Assembly: GCF_000687475.1 (NCBI RefSeq)
Contig: NC_057318.1
Span: 5,828,001-5,892,000, forward strand
Source of the DNA: Ustilaginoidea virens
Taxonomy: Eukaryota; Ascomycota; Sordariomycetes; Hypocreales; Clavicipitaceae
Length of the DNA stretch: 64,000 nucleotides
Reading direction: 5' to 3'
In this document: positions 44,509 through 56,077 of the stretch, piece by piece
How the letters are laid out: each line of letters opens with the position of its first letter
Position numbering within the stretch: the first letter of the stretch is position 1
The notes under the pieces: generated by a model
Seen by the model: the letters and a program-made list of their open reading frames with translations, nothing else
Database searches by the model: none
What the model was told of the DNA's origin: nothing
Translations under genes and position numbers: made by a program

Positions 44509-46507
44509 ACATGTAAATGCGAGTTTCCTCCTCGGCATCTGGGAGCCTGGGAGCTGCTCTAGTGCTTGGCCCAACACCTCTGAATAGTTTTGCATCGTTT
44601 TCGGGAATTCAAGGCCGTCAGGAGGGCGAATGTCGGCTTCGGGGCGGTGCGTGACGAGCTCCATTCAACACTGCATCGTATCGAATCGTGTCGTGTCGTG
44701 TCGTGTCGTGTCGTATCCGCCTTGGCAGCGTGGTATCCGGGTAGGTTGACCAGCAGGTAAGCCTCGTCATCATCCGTTGGGAAGAAAGACACAGGAACCC
44801 AAGGGGGCCCGCTTGTGCTGTTGATGGTGTCAGTTCTGGAGAATGACTGCTCCGTCTTTGCCCCCCACGATATTTCCAGCTCAAGTCGAGTCGGTTAGAC
44901 TCAACAATGTCCCAGCAGGTTCCATTGTTGCCAAGCCCCACCCTCTCCTTCCCATTTTGGACGAGGCTCGAACGGCGGATCGCACGTGGACAAATTAAAG
45001 CATCTCAAATCCGATCTTGGCTCTGGCATTTTCCTCTCTTGTGCCACCATGTCATATAACCCGCAAGCCAAGATCGGCCAAGATGGGCCAAATCGTGCCA
45101 AATCGTGCCAATCTGGCCCGTCAGACAGATGCACGGCGACTTCTCGGCACCGACAAACGGTCAACGGCCAACGGCTCGCGCGCGAAACCTGCATCGAGCA
45201 TCGATTTGTGCGTCGCCCCCGTTTCCGGCTATTGTCAGACTTGGTTTACTGCGGAAGCCATCCTGGAGGCCTCGACACCTGGACCAACCAACGACTCACA
45301 CGCACGACTAACAACGCACGACCAACAACGCATCAGCCACTCTAGAGCCCGCGCGGCCCAAGGACCAGATCCAAAACCAGGCCTATCCTGCCTACCCGGC
45401 CCACCCGGCCTACCCGGCCTACCCGGCCTATCCCGTCACAGTGTCAGGTTTGCCGGCCCGTGTCGTAATCTCGTCAATGGCTCCGCCGTCATGGGGTTAC
45501 ACTCTGCTTCGTTAAAGAGACCCAGCACCTTGGTTCTGGTTCTGGTTCTGGTCCTATCCTGGTCCTGGCCCTGGTTCTGTCCCTGGTTCTGTCCCTGGTT
45601 CTGTCCGATGGAACGGGTTGGGGCGTCTTTGAATATGCCCACCCCTCCCTCTCTATTCATCGATTGTCATGATTGATCAAGGACCTGCCGAAAAGTGCCA
45701 AAATGACACTGGTTTCCCCTTTGACATGGCTACCGACACCCTCCAGCAGTTGAGCACAAGACATACTCCGTACCCCTGCCAAGAATATCCTGGGGCCTGC
45801 TGGGCCTTGGGCTGTGTCACGAAACAAGCAATACCTCACGTTTTCACGACGTTGCTCATCCTTATATGAATCCAATCCCTTCTTCCCGCATTCCCAACTC
45901 TACCGCTTCTTTCATCATCAGGCTTCCTTAGTACCAGCCGCCGTTCTTTCCGCCAGACCTCTGGAAACAGGAACCTTGGCGTGTCATTCCTTTTGAGCCA
46001 GTCTCGCCGAGATTTTAATCAACTCTTTTTCCTTTTCTCTACTCACTTTTGAAGCAACACTTGATCTCTCGCTCCCGGACGCTACCATTTTTCTCTCCTT
46101 TCGACTTGGCCCGTACGTTTTTTTTGAACTTGGACTGCTCGACGGCCACATCATCTCCTTTATTTTCCTTTGCCAGTCTTGTCGGTACCTCTCGGCATCA
46201 ACATCGTATTACATCATACCCGTACGATTGGGAAATCGCCAACAGCGCGGGTAGGGGCCCCGAGTCAGAGCTCGCTCAAATTCCGGCTCTGGCGAGAACA
46301 GAAGTGGTGTACATTGGCCGCTTGGTCAGGGCACAACGTGGCTTTGCATCAGTAACGGGCCATTTTCTCGCCACAACTCCCTCGTCTTTTCCCATCCAAA
46401 ACTGCTCTCCCAGCGACCTTTGAGCCTTCTTCCGAAATCCCGGGGATTTTAATCTTGTTCCCATAGCGTCTGGCTCAATTTGCGCATACGTCCGTCCTTG
46501 CGCCTAC

Positions 46508-46931
46508 ATGCAGTTGAAGCACAACTTCATCATGCTCTACACCCGACTTCAGACTATGCTCCGCGACCGCATAAGGAAGCCGCGGCGTCATGTCGAGATT
46601 GTAAGTCATGACGCGGTCAGCAGGAGCATCTGGACAAGATGGAATTCTGACCATGGCACTTTGCAGTCGGCGCCATACGACGTCAAGCACAAGCCTGTCA
46701 ACCTTCCCGGAGTGTCTCAAGAGGAGTAGGTTGTGATGCCGACATGCCTTGACGGGCTCCGCTGACCCGGAACATAGGCTTTCCATTCTGCGCGAGAAAG
46801 CTGTCGCGTCTCGCATCGGCGTCCTTGAACTCCGGCCCGAATTTCCCAGTGGACATGAATACTACAAAATATCCCGACCGGCGCCCCGCCCTCGACCAGC
46901 CGCGTCGTTGTTCAATGCAGGAGAGGCGTGA
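46508..46931 (+). CDS. small three-exon gene, 101 residues, unknown
   Basis: Exons 46508-46600, 46667-46725 and 46778-46931 join with consistent phases. The introns are short and regular: GTAAGT...TTGCAG (66 bases) and GTAGGT...CATAG (52 bases). A CT-rich leader precedes the ATG. The product starts MQLKHNFIMLYTRLQTML, has a basic stretch (RDRIRKPRRHVEI), a PYDVKHKPVNLPGVS segment, then a helical LSILREKAVASRIGVLEL and a Pro/Arg-rich tail. Nothing looks like a signal peptide or membrane span. I do not recognise the family. The combination of two good introns with an unbroken frame makes a real gene likely, but an upstream exon could be missing. Confidence 0.5.
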
Positions 46932-47550
46932 AATGTCGACACCGAACCAAGTCGACTGCGGTGCTGACTGTTCTGAGTAAACACTGGAGTTTGGGGTCAA
47001 TCTTGTAACCGATGCTATTTATTATTATTTTTTTTTTTATTTTCGCCTCTTTCTTCCCTCTCTTTCTTTCGTTCTTTCTTTCGTTCTTCCTTCCTTCGTC
47101 CCTTTCTTTCTTTCTTTCTATTTACGGCACATTCTTAATGCTCGGTTTCATGCGGAAACCTGACGAGTCCTGCGTATCAAACGGACGCGAGGGAGGGATG
47201 CACGATTGAGAAAAGAAATACTCGTGTTGGAGTTGGGGTCAAAAAAAAAAAAAGGACTAGGAAAAATAACATGTGATTTGGAAGGATCAGAAGGGACTCG
47301 GATCATGCCAAGCACGTGTTTCTGGCAACTGGGCAGGCAACTGGCAGGCAACTGGCAGGCAACTGGCAATCAAAGATGTAATTTTGTATTCACTTCTTCT
47401 TCGCACCCGGTGACGCGTCGCCCATGGCAAAGGCCCCCGGCCCTTCCTTGCAGACTGAGAGAGAGTATTGGCATTTCGTCCATTGCCGACTGAACATGGC
47501 CAAGCATGCATGGCCAGGCTGAAGGATTTCTCGCCCCAACGTCATTCTCG
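46932..47550. other. intergenic between the small gene and ERG8
   Basis: The 619 bases contain a CTTT/CTTC-rich run at about 47031-47121, an A run at 47239-47252 and a tandem AACTGGCAGGC repeat at about 47327-47369. No gene seen. Confidence 0.5.
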
Positions 47551-49138
47551 TCAGTCACACAGCCATCCGGCATAGATACCCAGGTCCTCGCTCCTCACGC
47601 CCTCCATTTCCCCCTTTACGTCGAGCAGGCGCACTTTGGCGCCCGTGTCTCTGCTCCACTGCGCGAGCCTCGCCTGGACCCGCTTCTCCGTCTCCTCGTC
47701 ATCCCTCATGAGCAAGGCCAGGGCGTCGAAGCCGCCCGCGCCGGGCACCACGCCGCCCAGCACGCCTCGCACGGCGCCGAGGGCGTCGAGCAGTTCCGTC
47801 TGCGGCTGGGGCTCGATGGGCACGCCGCTCAGGTCGCCCATCTGGCGGACCAGCTGCCTCACCGCGCGGATGGCGCCAGCCAGCTGGTCGTCGTCGTCGT
47901 CGACCTGGCCGTCCTTTAGCGCTGCCGCGAGCTCGTCGTTGCGCTTCTGCAGCTCGCGCCACAGCGTCTCCGAGGCCGCGGCGTCGCGGCTCCTCCACGC
48001 GAGCACCTTGGTGACCATGCCGACCGTCTGGCTGCCGCAGTCGACGTCGCACATGCGCAGGGCAAGGCCATCGGGAAGCCGCACCCCTTGCGGGCGCACC
48101 TCGACGTCCCACGGGGGTCCGTCCACCACGGACGCCAGCTTCTCGCTGAAGCCGGGGCTCCCGGGCTCGGGGAGCTGGTCCAGGATGTGCGGGGAGAAGC
48201 GGCGGTACAGGCAGGATCCGAAGACGGCGGCGGCCACGTCGAACCCGGAGCCGACTTTGCCCTGGGCGGCGCAGTGGGCCGCCTGGGCGAGGTTGTGCAG
48301 GACGGCGCGGCCGCGGGGGGAGGCCATGTCGAACAGGTGGTCGGGGAGGTAGTGGGCGAGCAGGGCGGCGGCGAGGGCGGTGACGAGGGCGGCGGACGAG
48401 CCCAGGCCGGTCTTGTGGGCGCGGCTGAGCGGCACGGTGAACTTGGCGAAGCGGCCGGGCTGGTTGGCCGCGGGGGTGGCCTGGGAGTAGTAGTCATTGT
48501 CGGCGAGGATGATGAGGCGTGCGGACGTCGGGCTTTGGGACGAATGCTGCTGGCCTTGGATGCGGTGCACATGGGTGAGCACGTAGCTGAGAGTCGTCTC
48601 CACGAACGGGTTCTTGCGGATGGCAGAGCCGCTGCGTCTTTTTTTTTTTTTTTTTTTTTTCGTCGTCTCGGCATTAGTTCCAAAAAACCGCCCGAGCAGC
48701 AAACGAAGCCCATCGGGCGAACGGCGGAGTAAGCCCGTCCCTCCCCCGGCCCGGCCTGCGAAGCGGCTTACGATCCGGCGGCCGTCGAGCAGGGGGAAGA
48801 AGGGGGAAAAAAAAAAAAAAACGAGATCCGGCGCAGCCAGGCAGCCCCGCCCCAAGTCACAAAACTTACGCTTGCAGCTGCGTCACCTTGATCCCCCCCC
48901 CCTCCGGGGCCAGGTGGTAGCCATACCGCCACTGGGCATCCAGGAACTGCGGGCTGTCGACCACAATCTCGTTCAGCTGGACCCCGGGCCCGGTGTGAAT
49001 CTGCCCGGCGACGACGTTGATCCTGGCACTCAGGCCAAACACCAGGCCGGAATGGCGCCTGTCGAGGACGAGGTAGCCGCCCGCGAGGAGGACCTTGGCG
49101 GGCGCGGAGGCGGCGACCGTGGGGTGCTGGGCAGTCAT
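47551..49138 (-). CDS. erg8: phosphomevalonate kinase ERG8
   Basis: Phosphorylates mevalonate-5-phosphate to the diphosphate in the mevalonate route to ergosterol and prenyl groups. Exons 49138-48870 and 48631-47551 give 449 residues. GHMP kinase features are clear: SAPAKVLLAGGYLVLD at the N-terminus (motif 1), the nucleotide loop KTGLGSSAALVTALAAALLA (motif 2), GKVGSGFDVAAAVFGS (substrate region) and GAGGFDALALLM near the C-terminus (motif 3). The 238-base intron has GTAAGT...CGCAG and joins QLQ-A-GSAIRKNPFVE in phase; it carries a poly-A and a poly-T tract on opposite sides. Codon third positions are very GC rich, giving long antisense open frames that are not genes. Confidence 0.93.
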
Positions 49139-50206
49139 GGAGAGGAGGGGGGGGGGGGGATCCAGAAAAGTGCGTGGCCGTAGGTTGCCGCAGCTTGCTG
49201 CAGCTTTGCTTGCTGCAATGAGGCTGGGGGTGGAAACGAGGACGAGCGTGAACGTGGGCCGGCGAGCAAGAGGAAAGACGGGTTGGGGTTGGGAGTTGAT
49301 GGATAGAGGATAGATAGATTAGAAAGGCGAGGGAGTTGGTTGAGCCGGACGAGCAGGCTGTGTCGATGCCATAAATCCGAGGGGGGCCAGCTGGGGGGTG
49401 GGGCGCTTGGCAACTGGTGGGCGGTTGGGTTGGACCGGACTGGTTCTTCTCGCCAACAGCCTCTTTCTTCGCTCGCTTCCGCTGCCCTTGCACTACTTGC
49501 TGAATCCTCAGACACAGACATATCGACACATATCGACACACACAGATAGACAGACATGCATGCACACGCAGACACACGCCACACGCGCACACGCAGTTGC
49601 GGGATTGCCAGAGGCCTTGTATTTCTGCCACCAGAGTCCCTCTTCCCCGCCCCACGACCTCTATGATACTGTACAAGCAGCAAGGACCCGTCTCTCCATT
49701 TCGCAGGCACCTCGGTCGTTGCGCGAATCTACACCCAGCGGCATCTTTTCCCCATGACCCGACCGTTATACCGCTTCGGATGACCAACTTGGCGCCTTAT
49801 CTTCTTCTTCTTCTTCTTCTTCCTTCCTCGATTCCCTTCCTCATGCCGAGTGGAGATGTGTCTATAGGTGGATAACCAATCCACAAAATCCAAATTTTCG
49901 CGACCAGTTGTACGCCAAAGCCTATGGACGGCCTTTCCGAGTTTTCAAACCCTAAAACGCCGTGCCCGTTAAGAAATCATAAAGTCAAAAAGACGACCGT
50001 GCCATGCAGCCAGCCACATGAAGCCTCCCGAGAAGAAAACTGTTGCAGCACCCCATCACAGCCCATGTAACAACAGGGTATCAAAACAAGAGGCTCGATG
50101 TGCAAGGGAAAAAAAAAAAAAGAAAAGAAAAAGGTAAAGGAAAAAAAAAAAAAAAAAAAAAAAAAATCAGGCATCAGCCGCCTGCTGCGGTACTCAATTT
50201 TTTTCT
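49139..50206. other. intergenic, ERG8 upstream region
   Basis: About 1 kb with no gene seen. It holds a G-run at 49147-49159, tandem ACACAGACA-like repeats at 49510-49575, a (CTT)n run at 49800-49824, and A-rich runs at about 50108-50166 just after the PPR gene stop. Confidence 0.5.
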
Positions 50207-53200
50207 TTATTCGCTCGCAGCCTCGTCGCCACCGAGAAGCTCCAAACTCTTGTTCGTGACAGCGCTGGGATAACCGCGGGTAAGCATCTCGCCCACCACG
50301 GCCTTGGCCTGGTCACGTTGCTCAACCGCCAAGTAGGCTCTTGTCATGGCTTCGTAGGTGCTGGGCTCCCGCTTCTCTCGACTGACGCACTCGTAAATCT
50401 CCCGGGCCTTACCAATGTCTTTTCGAGTGGCCCAGCCGTGAATCAACGTGTTGGCAATGTACGCAGTCAGCTCCACGCCTCGTCTTCGCATCTGAGCGAG
50501 CACCGGTTCTGTAGCCTCCACCTGGTGATTGGCCACCATGGCCTCAAACAGTGCCTGGTAAAGGCTCGAGTTGACGGGCACGAGCGCGTTGCCGACTACC
50601 GAGTCGAACAAGTTCCTGGCTCCCTCCATGTCGTGCAAGACGCAACCGCGCGCGTGAATCAGAGATGCGTAATGAACAGGCTCCGACTGGCCACGCGCAC
50701 CAACCGTGGCCAAAACCTGCTCGGCGGCAGCCATGTCCACCGGCTCCAACGTGGCGTGGGTGTCGATGAGGAGCTTGAATGTGTGCGACGTCGGCGCGAT
50801 GCCCTTGGCCTTCATGCGCTCGTAGTAAGCGAGGACCCTGGACTTGTCGTGCTTCGTGGTCAGGAAGAACTGCATCATGCTGTTGTAGGGCGCCGGCCGG
50901 GCCTTGTAGTTGGGCATGGCTTCCATTTCGTCAAACAGCTCCTCGGCAAACTTCTCGTCACTGACGCGGCAGAGCGCGTTGACGATGGTGCCGTAAGTCA
51001 CCGACGTCGGTTTGATGCCCAATGCCCTCATCTCCGCAAAGTAAAACAGACAGTCATCGATGCGACGAGCCTTGCCCAGCTTCCCAATGAGAGCATTGTA
51101 CAGGAACGAGCTGGGTTCCACGCCTTCCGCCTTGGCCCGGTGAAAAATTCGAACGGCTTCAGAGGCTTCGTCAAACGTCTTGGTCGAGTCTTTCAAGGTC
51201 GTGATGTAGAGACCAAAGGTGTTGGCCGATGGGGCAGCTCCCATCTCCAAGAGCTCCTGGTGGTATTGCTCCGCGCGGCCTCTGTTGCCCAGGTTCAAGC
51301 AGGCTCCCACCATGGCGTCAAGAATTGAAGACCAGCCATATCGGACAGTCGCGTACTGAGGCATCAGGGGAACGTCGGCACGAGCCATGGCCAGAATCTC
51401 GTGACAGAGATCTATTTTGCCCTCGCGAGCGGCTGCAGAGATCAACTTGGCGTACGTGATGTAGCGGGGATGGCGACCAGCGCGACGAATGTTGCGGAAC
51501 CGGCCAAGGGCTTCGTCCAGACGCCCACCTTTTCGACCCTGTCCGCCTTCCAAGTCATCGGCAATGAGTGAAGAGCCCTTGAAGTCCGTGTTGTGTGCAT
51601 GAGGATCATAATTCTCCTCAAAGCTGGAGACTGAGGGAGTGGACGAAAACGGTGAGACTGTGACGGTCTGCGGCGGTGCTGTTGACATTTGCGAGCTACT
51701 CTCTCGGGCATCGGCAATCCCACGGCTTTCCATGTAGCGCTGGATGAAATCAACTCCCTCGTCTATCTCTTCGCCGATCTGAGGATTAGCCCCGGAATCC
51801 GAGGCCCGGATGCGCTGGAACATCATTTCGGACTCGGCCAAACCCTCGGCAACCCGTCCGGAGCCAATCAGAGCGACGGCATACATGGCAGCCGGCTCGA
51901 TGAAGTCGGCATTGGCTCTGACCCCAGGGATGGCAAGGGCCTGCCAATACTTGGCGGCAGCTGCAACGTCACCCGCTCGAATGAACATGGCCAAGAGAGC
52001 CACGGTCGGGGTGACGAGTGATTGGCCCTTTGCTTCGATGTTGACAAAGGCTTCGGTGGCCGTCTTGATATCGTTGCCGTCAGCTGCGGCAGTGGCAATC
52101 TTGACCATGGCTTCCGAGCGAGCTTCGGCTTCAATCGATTGCGCCCAATGGAATGCTTCTTGGTGAATACCACGTGAGACCAGGCCCTTGACAAAGCCGG
52201 TGCTGACCAAGGCATCCTTGATATCCGCCGCGCGCACGCCATACTCCCTGACGATTTTCTGGAAAAATTTGACAGCCCCTTCAATCTTGTCCGAGACGAC
52301 GTATGCATGAATCACGGCGGCATACACTTCAGAGTCGGCACGGTCGCGCAGGGTGGCTTCGCCGCCATCTTGGGCAATAGCTAAGCTGCGGTACTCGTCG
52401 TAGCACTCAACAGCACTGACCAAATCGCCGCGCTTAGCAAATGCGGTGATCATGGTTGGGAAGATTGAGGCAAACGGAATCGTCTTGCTCAACTCCATGT
52501 GTTCAAACAGCCCAAGCATATCCGAAACACGGCCGGACTCGGCGCAGGCAGAAATCAACATCTTGTACGTCTCGGCAGAGTATGTGGCGACGCCGGCATC
52601 AACAGAGGAATCGAACAGTTTCATGGCGAGATCCAACCTGTCCTCTTCACAGAGAATGGCATGCTCAAACTCGTGGGATGCGAGCATGAATCTATCAGGG
52701 TCATCCATGCCACCGAAGCGTTTGCGCTTGTCCTCCAACGCAGCCTTCAATTGAAGGACCTCCAGTGATCGAGAAGCCAAGAGGCCTACCAGGATGTCGT
52801 ATGTGTCGCGATCCGGTGAGATCCGTCGACGAAGCATGTCTGTGTACACATCGAGAGCTTTGGACACAACCTCGATTTTCCTGCTAGGAGTGTGAATGGC
52901 GGCTGCCAGCAGAGCATTGTAGGCGCTAGCAATGGGCTTGACGCCCGTGGCAAGCATAGCTTCGAAGACGGCAGGAATCTCGGCATATCGACCAGTTTCG
53001 GAAAGCTTGAACAGATGATCGGCATAGGACTGTGACTGGCGGTCAACGTCTGGTGACGGGGCGCGAGCGTCACCAGGAGTTCCGGATCTGGAAAGAAGTG
53101 GTGTGCGACTTGCCGAGGGGGAGATCGAAGCGGACCGTCCAGCAGCTGGTGCATTTGCGGAAGATTCAAGGAGCTGTCGAGCCTCGAGTTCTCTCTCGAG

Positions 53201-53704
53201 CGCGGCATTGATGTGTGCGAGAGCTGCCTGATCGTCCGCGGGAATGGAAGAAAGGGCCTCTGCGGCCTCTGCGGCCTCTGCGGCTTGGGGGGCCACGGCG
53301 GCAGCATCTTGGCTTTGGAGAACGGCGGAGGAGCTAGGCTTCCACTCGATCCGTTTTGGAAATTCGAATTGCGTCCACTCCTTGTCAGCTTCACCGGCAA
53401 CCTGCTTGTTTTGCAGGGCCTCAAAGTAGGCGTCTAGACCTCCATGATTATGGGTGGTACGATGGTCGGAAAACCCGCCGCTGCTTCGCTCGGTGTGGAA
53501 CGCAGAATGAAGCTGGAGGGTAGAAAGACGACTGAGGCGGTGACTGGGACGGCGTCGGAAAACCGGTCGGTTTTGCGAGTTGAGTACGTGCGGATGAGTA
53601 GCGGCTACGACAGACTGGGCGTAGCCGTGTGTTGTGATGGACTTTGCGAATGTAGATCCTTGACGGATGAAATTCGAGTATAACGAAGAATAAATGGTGG
53701 GCAT
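50207..53704 (-). CDS. mitochondrial pentatricopeptide repeat (PPR) protein, CYA5-like
   Basis: Single-exon gene for 1165 residues. The first 75 or so residues are rich in Arg, Ser and Thr with almost no acids, including PVFRRRPSHRLSRLSTLQLH, which fits a mitochondrial presequence. Many degenerate 35-residue PPR units follow, for example TYDILVGLLASRSLEVLQLK, TYKMLISACAESGRVSDMLG, LYNALIGKLGKARRIDDCLF, TYGTIVNALCRVSDEKFAEE and TFKLLIDTHATLEPVDMAAA. PPR proteins bind organelle RNA. The size and overall layout recall the filamentous-fungal cya-5 protein needed for COX1 mRNA translation, but that assignment is an inference from memory and could be wrong within this large family. Confidence 0.85.
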   Translation of the reverse strand: MPTIYSSLYSNFIRQGSTFAKSITTHGYAQSVVAATHPHVLNSQNRPVFRRRPSHRLSRLSTLQLHSAFHTERSSGGFSDHRTTHNHGGLDAYFEALQNKQVAGEADKEWTQFEFPKRIEWKPSSSAVLQSQDAAAVAPQAAEAAEAAEALSSIPADDQAALAHINAALERELEARQLLESSANAPAAGRSASISPSASRTPLLSRSGTPGDARAPSPDVDRQSQSYADHLFKLSETGRYAEIPAVFEAMLATGVKPIASAYNALLAAAIHTPSRKIEVVSKALDVYTDMLRRRISPDRDTYDILVGLLASRSLEVLQLKAALEDKRKRFGGMDDPDRFMLASHEFEHAILCEEDRLDLAMKLFDSSVDAGVATYSAETYKMLISACAESGRVSDMLGLFEHMELSKTIPFASIFPTMITAFAKRGDLVSAVECYDEYRSLAIAQDGGEATLRDRADSEVYAAVIHAYVVSDKIEGAVKFFQKIVREYGVRAADIKDALVSTGFVKGLVSRGIHQEAFHWAQSIEAEARSEAMVKIATAAADGNDIKTATEAFVNIEAKGQSLVTPTVALLAMFIRAGDVAAAAKYWQALAIPGVRANADFIEPAAMYAVALIGSGRVAEGLAESEMMFQRIRASDSGANPQIGEEIDEGVDFIQRYMESRGIADARESSSQMSTAPPQTVTVSPFSSTPSVSSFEENYDPHAHNTDFKGSSLIADDLEGGQGRKGGRLDEALGRFRNIRRAGRHPRYITYAKLISAAAREGKIDLCHEILAMARADVPLMPQYATVRYGWSSILDAMVGACLNLGNRGRAEQYHQELLEMGAAPSANTFGLYITTLKDSTKTFDEASEAVRIFHRAKAEGVEPSSFLYNALIGKLGKARRIDDCLFYFAEMRALGIKPTSVTYGTIVNALCRVSDEKFAEELFDEMEAMPNYKARPAPYNSMMQFFLTTKHDKSRVLAYYERMKAKGIAPTSHTFKLLIDTHATLEPVDMAAAEQVLATVGARGQSEPVHYASLIHARGCVLHDMEGARNLFDSVVGNALVPVNSSLYQALFEAMVANHQVEATEPVLAQMRRRGVELTAYIANTLIHGWATRKDIGKAREIYECVSREKREPSTYEAMTRAYLAVEQRDQAKAVVGEMLTRGYPSAVTNKSLELLGGDEAASE

Positions 53705-56077
53705 TTAGATGAAACCTAAAGGGGGAGGGGACTGATGCCAAATGTCAGTGAGCGATCGAGGCTCTCATTGAGCGCCTTGATGGGGGGGGAAGGGCGTTGG
53801 GACGTGGGAACGAGGAAATATAACAATTAGTTTTGACAGCTACAGCACAGCCTTCTGCGAAGCCAAACTGCAGCGATCGAGAAGCCCACGTAGAATGGGA
53901 CGTTTTTTGTGAAGCAGCCCGTTGAGAATACGTACGTGGAGATTAAAGAATTAGTAATTGCAGGTTCATCTGGCAGCTCTTAAGCCGTCAAATGAACGCG
54001 CGGTCAGGGTTAAGAAAAACAAGATTATTTCTGTCTGGAGGAGAATGCGAAGCAAAGCAACCGGGAAAGGGGGATGGGGGAGAAGGTGGGAGAAGTTTTT
54101 TGTCTTTTGGGTCAATGCGGATAAGAGAAGAAAAAGGTCGGAAGATGACGGGGAGGGAGAGATACTTGGGTCTGGTACCTGTACCTGGTACGCGTCGACT
54201 CCCAGGAACCCACCAGACCACCACCTTAGGAGGTACCTAAGGTACCTACCTACCTGGTACCTACCTCCTGAGTTGTCTGTCACAGCCTGGAGGGAGCATC
54301 GACAAGCTTCATCAGCGTCTCTTGTGGCCGTAACTTTAAACTAAAAGCTGCCAATTTCTCCTTTTAAGAAGATGCATATATGGTTGCATGAAAAAGCCAA
54401 GTCGGCGCCCTAGCAAGTGGTGATGAAAGGTAGGCCAGTGCCCAATGCTGAAGTTACCTGTTGAAGACTCCCCGACCACGTCAGTTTCTGGAGTCAGGAG
54501 TACGGTGGCACGTAAGCTGAAAGTACCTAGGTACCAGACCCCCTAGTACCTCCTGGGGATAAAAAAACCCCCCACTACATGCCCAAGATAATACATCTGA
54601 TTGGCTAGTTCGAAAACGTCAGGTATGCCCCCACTAAGCTAGCGATGGATATCTGCGAATGATGGCTTTTGAAGAGATGCTTCGAAGAGATCAATGCAGG
54701 ATCTCTTCAGCAGGCATCTATCGCAGCTTAGCCTCAGTAGTACTCCGTACTCCGTAGCAGAACGGACATTGCTTTCTTACAAGTGGAGATGACCGTGGGG
54801 TCAGGTCCACACCAGTCTAGTGCTCCGTGCTGCTGCCCAGTCAGTGCTGGCCGTTGGGAGCGGCAGCACTGAGCAGACGCCAGGCAGCTCCAGTCCCTAT
54901 CCGTTCCGAGCCTCGAGCCGTCAATAGGTGTGTCCGCTGTGCGCAGCCCGAGGACTGTGCGGTTTTGCCCCTGCCAGCATCCTTCTGGTTGCACTGCTTT
55001 TCTGGGGCTGGCAGGTCGTGACGTGACTCATACATGGCTCCTGCAGGCGCGTGAGCCATCCAGCCTCTCATCGCCCTTCATGGCACACCATTCCCAAGGC
55101 TCTGTGTCCCATGTACGCCGGTCCACGCGACACCCAGGCCGCATGCAAGAATCGTTGATGCTTGCATTAGCTCCCGAGTGTTCCGCAAATTGCCGCCCAC
55201 CGGGGCTCCATGACGAAGTCTTTGTCTTTGTCCCGTCATGGCGTTGCTCCTCCGCCTCCGACAGGATCGTATCGTAGCAGGTGGAGTCTGTGGAAGAAGC
55301 CGGGAAGACGCACCCAATGGCAGCGGCAGCGGCCGCGCAGGGGCCTTTTTGGGAAGGGACTTTTTCCCTCCATTGACCGAGTTATTCTGGCCTGGCTGTA
55401 ATCCGTACGGGGTTACGGAGCACAGGGATGGGAAATGTCCGCCACTCTTCTGCGGAGCAGGAACGTGTACTCCGTACGGAGTATTGTGTCTGAGTCCCTT
55501 CACGCAAGCAAGGCTCCTCCCGCTTTGTCCCGACCTTGGCTTCGCCGCTGGTTGCTCCTTGCTCCACCTGCCTGCCTATCCTCTCGGGTCTTGACAGCCA
55601 GCCTCTCTGGGCCAGCCCTCAAAAATATTCCGTCCAGAGATCTGGCGGTATTGGGTGAATCGAGGTGAGTGACGGTACTCGCATCTCACAAGCCCAACCC
55701 CAGCTGTTCATCCCAAATCCACGGGTTCCTGGCAGCCTCTCTGTGTAATATTCTACACGGCGACTTTACTTGTTATTGGCGATTAGTATCGGGCTCCGTA
55801 CCCAGCAGAATCAAGTATGCTAAATACTCCTCGACGTAATGCTATTCAACTACGGCCCAACACATCTTGTGTTGAGGCTACTTACCGCCTTGAGTTGTCG
55901 TTGATCCGCGTCATCATCACAGCGCGTTTATCGATAAGAGATTGATAAGCTCGGGTTCCACTTAAAAAAAAAATTGCCGCGTTACTCCATCTAAAGACGG
56001 GCCACGGCGGGAGGTTGGCGAGCATTCCAAGCAACATCCCCCACCAAGTCGGCCCGTCACAGCAGCTCCTCCTCATC
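53705..56077. other. shared upstream region of the PPR gene and DBP7
   Basis: A divergent interval of 2.4 kb without a recognisable gene. Palindromic motifs are dense: GGTACCTAAGGTACCTACC at about 54232-54250, TACCTAGGTA at 54526-54535, ACTCCGTACTCCGTA at about 54742-54756 and GTACTCCGTACGGAGTAT at about 55467-55484. Short open frames near 54930-55500 show no recognisable similarity. Confidence 0.5.

Larger units (their letters stand above)
42535..46507. other. 4-kb gene-poor interval rich in short tandem repeats
   Basis: No convincing gene seen. It contains T28 at 42899-42926, G22 at 43927-43948, GAGCAGAC units at 44055-44092, GCGTTGTGTT units at 44468-44508, TCGTG units at 44686-44714, CCTACCCGG-like units at 45391-45430 and TTCTGG(T/C)CC-like units at 45533-45605. 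CT-rich DNA from about 46010 to 46190 looks like the leader region of the following small gene. An ACTCCGTAC motif lies at about 45765-45773. Confidence 0.5.

Noticed and set aside
45017..45676. 219-codon frame in the repeat-rich gap
   Set aside because: Its translation is dominated by short tandem repeats and begins at a non-ATG codon; it looks like chance openness.
50318..51328. 336-codon plus-strand frame opposite the PPR gene
   Set aside because: Shadow of the PPR coding sequence, with composition typical of the reverse complement of repeat-protein codons.
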